Under the pieces are notes generated by a model that searched no databases, was not told the origin of the DNA, and was given only the letters and a program-made list of their open reading frames with translations. DNA of 64,000 bases from Porpolomopsis calyptriformis (taxonomy: Eukaryota > Basidiomycota > Agaricomycetes > Agaricales > Hygrophoraceae), in contig OX621176.1 of the NCBI GenBank assembly GCA_951640195.1, positions 1,116,001-1,180,000 on the forward strand, given 5' to 3'. Positions 55,906 through 64,000 of this stretch are shown one piece after another (position 1 is the first letter of the stretch; every line of letters begins with the position of its first letter). Both the position numbers and the translations under genes were made by a program.

Positions 55906-56632
55906 ATTGTTCGCCGCCTTGTCTTTGTACATACAGCAATGCTCTTCCAACTCTCTTATGGTGCAGATTTCATTTGTGGATGTCGAAGCTGCAGGTGGGC
56001 TGTACACGTCATCTGACTGAGCAATGCCGCCGTGGAAGAGGAAGGTTTCCTCTCATCGGGTACTCGCCGTCAAAGAATCACACGGTCGTTGAAGAAATCT
56101 TCGGGATTCTTGAATGCCCCGAAGATAACTTGCGCACAACCCGGCGGCGTCCGAAAGTGGATAACAGCACCAGCTGGTCCATTATCGGTCTTCTGGTTGG
56201 ACCGAATTCCTCGGGTGGAGTCTCAGGCCGGAGTGAGCAACATTCAGATCGGCAAAGAGAGTGCCGCGCAGAGAGTAACGTACAGAGAAGGATCCGACGA
56301 ACGCAAGACAGTCTCGCCACTTTCCTTGCCCTTCAGGCTGTGCCAAATGATTGGCAGTCGGCTGTGCAAGGAAAAGTGGCTTAGTAGCGATTGAGTTCCT
56401 GAAGAGGCTCAGAAGCTTCCCCGTCTCGAAGGACTATGCTAGGATCAAGCATCGTAGATGGTTGATACTTACCGGAACCTGCGGGTGTCAACCGTGCTGG
56501 GAAGATGATCATCCAGGAAATGGTGATGAGTGAGCGAGCGCAGTAGGCACGTTTGTCATGTCATATCAGTAACCGGAACCACATCTCCACAATAATGAAT
56601 GCTCGCGTATGCGATCTAAGCCTCGAAGCATC
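55906..56632. other. Region with overlapping open frames but no supported gene
   Basis: Between about 55974 and 56394 three frames are open at once (two on plus, one on minus, up to 136 codons). None shows a domain, signal peptide or splice pattern that I recognise, so no call is made. Confidence 0.35.
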
Positions 56633-57594
56633 ATGATCCTGAACATCCTCTTTTTCGTCTTCTCATTGCACAAGCTTATCCTCTCAAATCCCATCTATCA
56701 ACATCCAGAATCATCAGCTGCAGATCTCGACCATGCATCGGCCGAGCTCTCTCGCGAATTTCGCTCATGCGCTCTCAACCTGAATCCAACTGCAGACGAA
56801 GATGGAGCTCACAGGAGACGATTCCAGAAGCATGACCCGGAGGACACATGGATACCAAGCGACCATCTCGCTAGCTTATCGCAGCTGAACGGACTCTCAG
56901 CCGGCTGTCACCACTCATCAGACCCTCCAAAGACGGTGTGCGGAGTACCTGCCGGCGGTTGTGACTCGGATAGAGATGAAGAATGGGGTGGGTGCTTTTT
57001 TTTTTTTCGGGGTTGGGTCTTAGGAATTTCATATTTAGTTCGTGAGTGTCAGCTCGGGGATGGATCACAGTGCGAAGAAGAGGTTAGATTGGCTTTATTT
57101 CACGAGTTAACCTCCGCTTTCCAGTCCCTGACACCAAGATCGGAGTTCTCGGCCAGGGTGGACGAACCGCCGCCGTCCGATGAGATAAAGGAGGATGCGG
57201 GGGAAGAATTTATGCCCGGACATGTCCCGCAATACTCTCACCTTTCGACCATCTTTCTCTTGAGCGGGTAAGCCAGCTTGTTAAGGCCCATACAAGCAGA
57301 TGTTCAATGGTCAATTCCAGATCCGCTTTACTCGTATTGGGCGTCTTATTCTACCAATATCATGCCATCGTTCGCCATCTGTTGGTCACGTACGTTCTTA
57401 ACCCGGTGCGGTTTCGGGTGGGGGAAGCCAAACTGGTCCGATGGGCGAGCGAGGATTTCGGGGTGTTGATGGAAGGGGAGGAAGATGTGATGGTGAACGA
57501 GTCTGAGGAGATTGAGGATGAATTGATTCCACTGAGACCGATCCCAGCTCGGAGGAGCTTTTTCGCAAACTATGGAAGCACACGATTGGGATGA
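56633..57594 (+). CDS. Unknown single-pass or signal-anchored membrane protein
   Basis: Two exons, 56633-57268 and 57322-57594 (intron with GTAAGC donor), keep frame and end at 57594. The start MILNILFFVFSLHKLILS looks like a signal peptide. The middle is polar with several Cys and acidic clusters. A hydrophobic helix near the junction (SALLVLGVLFYQYHAIV) is followed by an acidic C-terminal tail (EEIEDELIPL). A T-rich stretch at 56988-57025 could be a further small intron; both readings stay in frame. An ATG at 56609 would add eight residues. No family is recognised. It converges on ATG12 with 50 bp between stops. Confidence 0.5.
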
Positions 57595-57644
57595 AGGCGA
57601 TGATACCCTACTTGTATAAACTATATTTGAGGAATTCGTTTCAA

Positions 57645-58258
57645 CTAGCCCCAGGCTGCGGTCGTGCTGCAATGACGTTGGTATCGTGGGTGACGAAGGT
57701 AGACAGACTTGCCTGTAGTTCACTATCAGGTGTCCGTCCGTTGCGAAAGACTGCGGACGCGGTCAGCGGCTGTATGAGCGAGAGGACGAACGTACGCTGT
57801 AGAGGTTAGAGACTGTGTCATCCGGGGCGGGTGAGAACGCAAGGTTGATATACGTGAACTATGGTTTGATCGGCTGCTGCGCTCGCTGAAGAGTTGGAGG
57901 ACTGACGAGTGACTCTCCGGGTTTCCACTGCAGCTCTTTCCTGAGGAATTGGATGACGGCTTGGAAGCGATTGGATGCTGTGATCTTGTAAAAGTTTTGC
58001 TTCATGATCGGTGCATTTCCGACGGCTTTGAACCTGACGACGACTGCGAGGAAGGTGAATCCGATGGCCTGAACGAAGAAGAACGAGCGTACCCTTCGAA
58101 GGATCCTTCTTCTTGTAAGCCTCGAGCGCTTGCAAAGCCTCACTTGGCTCTGATGGCTCGAGTGTCCGGGAAGTGAGAGTGCTATCTGGAATACCAGTTG
58201 GAGCTATCATGGTGGTCATGTTTGGTATCGAGACCACGCCTTGGACACGTTCACTCAT
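57645..58258 (-). CDS. ATG12: Autophagy ubiquitin-like protein Atg12
   Basis: Five exons, complement(58093-58258, 57907-58043, 57796-57858, 57713-57750, 57645-57666), give 141 residues. The ubiquitin-like core is unmistakable: [56 protein letters not shown] and DGHLIVNYS, ending in TTAAWG. The terminal Gly is activated by Atg7 and joined to Atg5, and the conjugate drives Atg8 lipidation in autophagosome formation. The N-terminal 55 residues are a poorly conserved extension. The last intron (57667-57712) has a GC donor (GCAAGT), required to reach the terminal Trp-Gly. Confidence 0.93.
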
Positions 58259-58309
58259 TTTTTCACCTTTTTTTTTTCCCGTTTTATTTTTCCTTTTCAA
58301 TCTGGTAGA
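58259..58309. promoter_or_regulatory. 51-bp bidirectional promoter of ATG12 and the NYN gene
   Basis: The whole interval between the two divergent start codons, rich in T on the plus strand. No TATA box is seen. Confidence 0.45.
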
Positions 58310-60297
58310 ATGCAGTCAACGCCGGACACGATCACGACCTCCTCAACGCCAATCAGTCCTTTCTCTTCAAATTCTCTCCGTAGCGAGCCCACGTCTGATG
58401 GTCTCTCCCTATGCCACTTCATTTCGGCTTTATTCACTAAACCTTTTTTGACCAGAACTTCCTGATCTTGGTGCCTTCACCATTATTTTCCATGAATTCT
58501 CAAACCTACACCAACCTCGCCCACCCCCAATACCCTCTCCACCAACCAGCACCCGCACTCCCTCTGAGAACGAGTCCGATCGACACCATCATTCCACCGT
58601 CTGGACACACCGTCCCATTGCGTCCTATTTAACTCCTGATTCCGATTTCCATTCCCACGACTCTCGGTCTCCCTCAGTCAATCTCTCTCTCCCCGGATCC
58701 GACACCGAGGGCGAGCACGACGGGCAGACCGTCGAGATCGAGGACATCTCCGATATAGACGACAGCAACCAGCCCTCTCTAGGTTTCCTAGACGAAGCTC
58801 TCAGCTTTATAGCCGCCGAAAGGGCCAGGTTCGCCGCTCAACGGGAAGCCGGTACCAAACCAACCTCTGAGAATGCCTGGCGCCATGTCATCGAGCCAAA
58901 GCGGAAACGACGCCGAAGGCGCAAGGCTCTCAACATTTTACCCCCGCACCCATCAGAGGGCGCCGTCCCGACTGAGACCACAGAACCCACACCAGAAGCT
59001 GAACAGGATGCAGACGATTCTTCCTCTTCCCTCGATCGGCCCGTTCGCCCTTATTACAAGTCGACACCCGCTACACCCGCCCGAACAAGAAAAGAAAAAC
59101 ATAAACAACTCAATCCAAAGTTGAGCCACAGCAAGTCGACCCCGAGCCTCCGCCTATCATTGACTATCCCCCCCAATCCCCGCATCCTCCAGCTTCGTTC
59201 GCTTGCACATAAATTACGCCTCTTGTTCCCCGAGGACGCCGACAGTCTCGCAGCCATCCTGTCGAATGATTTTCCGGATAGTACAGACTTTGTCGATCCC
59301 CGTGGACCCGTACCCCAATCTCAGGACACCCTGATTCATGTTTTTATTGACCAGTACGTTCTGCCTTTTTGTCCCGCACTTGATACCCACATATCCCCCC
59401 CCCCCTCCTCACAGCTCGAATATCCTCATCGGACTTTTAACCTACCTGAAACGATCGGTTCGGCAACCCTTACGTCGGCCGAAGCGTCTCTCACATACGG
59501 CCCTCGCGCTTATACTCGAACGCGGCCGTCCGATCACCCGACGAGTACTCGTCACGTCTTCTCCCTTGTACCAGCCCATGGATTCTGCCGAGCAGCTTGG
59601 CTACGAGGTTCGTGTTTACGCCCGTGTACCGGACATAGGCGATACCCAGGATCGACGACAGACTAATGGAAATCTAAATGGAGGATTTGAAGCTGGCAAA
59701 GGCCAGTGGCGGAAGGCATACACGAAGAGCCATGCGCGTAAGATCTCTGCCGGAACGTCTACAGAGTCGGAGCAAAGTACTTCCGCGAATTCTGCTGGAT
59801 TTTCGCAGGCTTTCGTTCGAAGTCTGGCTCCCAACCGTGCACTGGTCCAAACTAACCATAGCAACGCCAGCGGGACTCCTACCCAGCCCTCGAATGCCGC
59901 TGGTGAGAGCAACCACGCCGGTGGGGGAGTGCCGCTGCCTCCGCCTCCGCCGCCGCCAGGGCCGTCCACGAGCACGACTCGAGTCCGGTACCGCGAGCAA
60001 GGTGTCGACGAGCTCCTCCAACTCAAGCTCCACCAGGCGATCGCGGATGTGGACGTGCCTCCGCCCAAGGCGACCATCGTGCTGGCCACGGGCGACGGCA
60101 ATGTGGGGGAGTTTAACGAGGACGGGTTTCTGGGCCCGGTGAGGACCGCGCTGAAGAAGGGCTGGCACGTCGAGTTGTATGCGTGGGAGGAAGGGTTGAG
60201 CAAGGCGTGGATGAGGGAGTTTGGAGAGGGCCCGTTCAAAGAACGTTTTAAGATTATTGGGATGGAGCAGTTTGGGATCGATATGTTAGAAGTTTGA
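58310..60297 (+). CDS. NYN-domain (PIN-like) putative ribonuclease
   Basis: Three exons (58310-58379, 58456-59353, 59415-60297) give 616 residues. The N-terminal 300 residues are Ser/Pro-rich and acidic with a basic patch RKRRRRRKAL. A limkain-type NYN domain follows: IHVFIDHSNILIG with the first metal-binding Asp, RRVLVTSSPL, LGYEVRVYARVP, then VDELLQLKLHQAIAD, IVLATGDGNVGEF (Asp in GDGN) and GWHVELYAWE near the end. NYN domains share the PIN/FLAP nuclease fold, and the acidic residues needed for metal binding appear present. A Pro-rich insert of about 100 residues splits the domain. It likely acts on RNA, but the target is unknown. Confidence 0.85.
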
Positions 60298-60850
60298 GGG
60301 GTGGTGTGTGGGTGTGTGTGTGTGTTAATGAACGCCTGGGAGGCGCTACGTGGTAGGTGAATAATACTCGTTGGATAACGGGAAGAGAGCGGTGGGTGGG
60401 AGGAGAGTGGCGTGAGATGTGGGTGGGTGGAAGACTCCAGACCTTTTTTCTTCCAGGTCCTCTTTTCTTTTTCGTTTCTGCACTTCCTTTGTTTGTATCA
60501 CGGTCTCATCTGTAGCATCCTGGTTATCATCAATCTGTACTAACTTTATATCCTCGTTGCTTTCTTTATAAAAAGGCAAATTCGGTGTGAACACTTTCTC
60601 ATTACCGCACACACCGGAAGTTTCTCATCAGCAATGTATTTTCTATTCCTAGGGAATGACCGAGAGCGATATGACAGCAGGAAACAAGAAGGAATAAATA
60701 AGGAATTACAATCGACTCCGTCTATGCTGATACAAAACATATACCCCTCTGGTACATGTGCTCCTGAAAGACGAAAGACCTCAGCCCCTCGGCTTTCCAA
60801 GTGGGAAAGAATAAACAAAGCGACATACATGATGTAATCGAGTCCGTTCA
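60298..60850. other. Convergent spacer with a GT microsatellite
   Basis: 553 bp between the stops of the NYN and DUF6533-like genes. A GT-rich microsatellite begins directly after the NYN stop (about 60300-60326). No gene. Confidence 0.55.
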
Positions 60851-62715
60851 TTAGATAGCTTGGCCGATGACATATTCCTCCCGTCGTGATCCATGAGTCA
60901 TGTTTGTGGACTGGACGGACCGTGGACGGTTCTCGTTGGCGGGAATGTCGAGTTCCATTTGCCAGGGGTATCGCGGAAGCTCGTAGAAAAACATTTGCGA
61001 CGCGGTAAAGGCTTTGAGGTTCAGGGTTAGTCTTGAGCCTGCAACATTGACCATAGCCAAAGCGTAACTTTGAATATTGTCAGTTGCAAGGGTGATTTGA
61101 TCGGAGGGGGGGGAGAATGGTCTTGCTCACTAGCGTGCTAATCCGATTAGAGTTGGTCCGGCAACGGCCCAGACGCTGCGTGGTTTTTGGTATGTCAAGA
61201 TTAAATGGAATGACTGTGGAAGAATGACGAACATGAGGGAGAACAATGAACATACTGTTTTTGGTGGATGTCAGTGGTGAGGATGGGATCTGTCAACGTA
61301 AGACTTACATGATACTGCCAGGAAGTATATCAAGCCTACAATAAGATCCCGGTCCACAGATTGGCGAGAATGAAAGGGAAGAAAGGCACTGCTTACCATC
61401 ACGAAAGAGCGTGCGATATAAAGCTCCAAAGTCAGAATACTCGAACAGGTGAGACGGGCAGGCAAGCACAGTGAGGACGAAAAGAAATGACTCGAACAAA
61501 ATGCTAGAGAAACATGTTGGATGAGCTCATGCTGATGGAGAGGAGTTACCAGAAAAGGGAACCTTGGCAGCCATGTTGCCCACAAATACGGAGGGATCTA
61601 AACAGCAAGTTATACACTGGTTATCTTACAATAAACATACGGCTTACGAGACCGACACAAGAATGAGGTCCAACTTTTATGTGGGCTGGTATTATCGATG
61701 AGCGGTATACAAGCCAGATGACGAATCGCTTACAAATGACTGGTGTTCTCGCGGAGATTATTGAGGCCATGGCGAGAGTGGATAATGCATAAAGCATTCC
61801 GGCGATGACCAGCGAATACCTAACCCGTCGATTACCTACATAGAGGGCATTTACTCTCAATGCGACAACCACTGTTTTCATAGAGATTTTTAGAATCAAA
61901 CTGAGAAAAATAAAGAGTAGGTAGCAGACCGTGTAGCGACAGAAATGAGGCGATGGTGAGATACGACTGAATCACAGTCCACGCCTTACAGAACTAATTG
62001 GAGGCTGGGGGGTTAGTCAAAGTTGGCGGTTCAGGCGGATGGATGCACGGACAACAAGAGCATGCTGAGGGATCAAGAAAAAGTTTTCTGGGGAAGATTG
62101 GATACGTATTAGATCGGGAGCTGGAGAGGGGATGAATTGGGTTGCCAACCGAAAATGTCTACCGCCAGCATACAGGGACTACACAAGTTAGCAATACATT
62201 AAGGGCTTGGAGAGGCTGTTTACTGACACCACGTAGCGGTTCTAAATTTCGCAATAAGGTGCCAACTCTCTGGGTGAATCACGGCGGCCATTAACTCACG
62301 GCTAAAAATATCAACCCAGCCGGTCCAAAGGTTCGAGATTTCCAGACTAATTCCACCTTGTCTCATCGGTCAAAATAAAACCATGGTTGGTGCTAGACGA
62401 CGAAAGTCATACTTCACTACCAAACTGGGAGAATGGGTTAAAACCTTGGAATCCAGTTTTGGGAGCTCTCACCGTCAAGATGTGATCGTAAAGGAGTGTG
62501 GTGAATCCGGCAACTGTGGAGATTGAGGGGGGGGGGGGGGGGGGGTAAGGGCGACTTCAAAAACGGACAGGGGACGAGACCGCACTGAGCATCGATCTGG
62601 AGAGCGATAAATGAAGTAAGCGTCTGCGACCGATGGTCGGAGCTGTCATCCGCACTCACTTGACAGCAACATCGTTCCTCTCGGATGTAAAGGCACCAGT
62701 CTCGGTGGAGTTCAT
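60851..62715 (-). CDS. DUF6533-type multi-helix membrane protein
   Basis: Recognisable pieces follow the order of this basidiomycete family on the minus strand. The first exon starts at 62715 (MNSTETGAFTSERNDVAVK); then come AGFTTLLYDHILT and KVELVWKSRTFGPAGLIFL, the DUF6533 signature; then KAWTVIQSYLTIASFLSLHG, VVVALRVNALYVGNRR and VRYSLVIAGMLYALSTLAMA; and last the exon ending at 60851 with AMVNVAGSRLTLNLKAF. The introns are numerous and not all were closed, so inner exons are approximate. The protein is an integral membrane protein with unknown role. One intron contains a long G/C homopolymer. Confidence 0.6.
62527..62545. repeat. Poly-G homopolymer in an intron
   Basis: Nineteen G in a row on the plus strand, inside the second intron region of the DUF6533-like gene. 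Length is prone to slippage and to sequencing error. Confidence 0.9.
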
Positions 62716-64000
62716 TCCAGGCTACTTGAGCAATCTCACAGGGACGTAGCGGTCAAGGAGAAGAAGACATTGCGGTATTGCGCCGTACTACATGTGGGCT
62801 TTTTTTTTTTTTGATGGCGGCGGAAGCAGGCTGTTACGGAGATGGAGCCACGTGGGACCTCTTCCGGCGGCTGAAGGTCGAGTCCGAGCTTTTACTTTAG
62901 AGATTGACTTTGGTCGGTCAAAACCTTTCAAGTCCAGTTCTGCGCCCAGTAGAATGGTTCTTCAGCGTTTGGAGGATTCTGGCCGCCTGGAATCACCGCA
63001 TCCGGCCAGGCAGAAAGCTGTTTCTATGGCCGTGCTCTGTGTACATTGAGTAAACCAGTAAATGATTGGATCCACGCCGCCCGCAAGCGTTACAACCACC
63101 ACTACCCGCATTGATGGATCGCGTCCCTTTTTAAGGTATCGCTCTCAGTACGGTACTTGAAATTTGACGGCTTACAAAATACCATCCACGGAAGACCGAT
63201 GGAAAAGGGGTCACCTGCATAAGACATTGTTCTCTTAGGAGACCAACTGGAAATCAATGGCGTTTGCGGATGTGTATCCAGAGCGCAACCCAGAATGGCA
63301 GGGAATTTTATTGTTGCCCATGCGTACTGGTATGTCCTCCCCACACGCTTATTGTCATGGTTGTTAAGGATAACGGTTTCTATGTGGTCGAGTTTAACGA
63401 GGTCTTTTCTCGATCGAAGCTTTCAACGTGCTTGGGACCCGGGAACCCGTAGCCGGACCTTCATTTTACCAGTTTCTTCAGCCTGGGGTATGTCTTGGTC
63501 TGCAAGGGTCGGTTGGTCTCATAAACTATTTATTTATTCTTCGCTCGTTGCAGATGCTATATTGCAAGACGGATCGTGAGTCATTATACGATACTTGGTG
63601 ACACATTGGCGTCTGCTAATCACCAACTTGTCGCCAGCGACATGGACGCTTTGCGACCACCAACCGAGCGAAACCCACGCCAGAGACGTCTGTATACCAA
63701 GAGCTCTCGTTGGGAGAACTTGGGAATGTGGGATGTAACCCATGTTGGCATCCAAATATCGCTGGCTTAGGTGTGAAGCAGTGTCCGACATGATCTATCC
63801 TCGGTGTCGTGCTGACGATCCAGCGGCGATTTCGGACGCCCATCAAGCTACCCCAGAAACTCTAGATCGGGCAATTGTCCGAATCACTATCACACCGCCA
63901 TATATCCTTGCGTGGTCTGTCGCCATTGGCACGATCACCTGGATACCCAGAAAAGGTATTATCATGCGTAAGTGTGAATGACAGTAATTTCTGTCATCCG
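62716..64000. other. Right-end region without a supported gene
   Basis: Frames up to 94 codons on the plus strand around 63264-63579 and GT-AG-like borders hint at exons of a gene that may continue past the window, but no domain could be recognised. Confidence 0.35.

Noticed and set aside
55974..56394. Three overlapping open frames that might be a small gene
   Set aside because: Mutually exclusive frames of similar length without motifs; chance lack of stops is the simpler reading.
60300..60326. GT-rich tract resembling telomeric or regulatory repeat
   Set aside because: A short simple GT microsatellite in a 3' region, with no telomere-type unit.
1..64000. Transfer RNA, ribosomal RNA and intact transposon genes
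   Set aside because: None was recognised on either strand; no transposase or reverse transcriptase motif and no clear terminal repeats were seen by eye.

Overview
The window is nuclear DNA from a filamentous basidiomycete, most likely an Agaricomycete. Genes are split by many introns of about 40-70 nt with GT-AG borders, spacers are short, and the families are typical of mushroom-forming fungi: glyoxal oxidases, NACHT-WD40 and NB-ARC-TPR receptors, DUF6533/DUF6534 membrane proteins and a many-exon P450. All gene models here were spliced by hand; where exons are listed, the reading frame closes exactly across every junction unless stated otherwise. Family names come from recognition of motifs, not from a database search.

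1-17 kb: an N-terminal stub of a probable secreted protein, a decayed WD40 tail, an FCP1-like phosphatase-fold gene with an altered catalytic motif, a dead J-domain fragment, a large NACHT-WD40 receptor (NLR-A), a small RING protein, a receptor with the unusual order C2 - alpha/beta hydrolase - NB-ARC - TPR (NLR-B), the ten-exon hydrolase BEM46, and a dead NACHT fragment. 18-28 kb: an extracellular oxidation and hydrolysis group of two glyoxal oxidases (one with a transmembrane anchor, one apparently GPI-anchored) flanking an aldo-keto reductase, then a secreted class 3 lipase. 28-41 kb: an NB-ARC-TPR receptor (NLR-C), a second NACHT-WD40 receptor (NLR-D), two related RBR-type ubiquitin ligase genes with a shared promoter element, and a chimeric pseudogene.

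41-49.6 kb is a conserved housekeeping block: roadblock dynein light chain, MDM35, VPS29, UTP7, PUF6 and IES6. 50-64 kb holds a cytochrome P450, a DUF6534-like seven-helix protein, another WD40-tail remnant, an unknown membrane protein, ATG12, an NYN-domain protein and a DUF6533-like membrane protein. Three divergent pairs (MDM35/VPS29, PUF6/IES6, ATG12/NYN) have start codons only 51-66 bp apart.

The most interesting theme is an innate-immunity or allorecognition neighbourhood. Four intact STAND receptors have three kinds of N-terminal region and two kinds of repeat sensor, and at least four decayed receptor pieces lie around them. The WD40 arrays look like the high-identity, locally hypervariable arrays known from fungal NLRs. 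NLR-B, with C2 and hydrolase modules on one receptor, and a short AGRD motif shared by two otherwise different receptors, are the best candidates for something not yet described.
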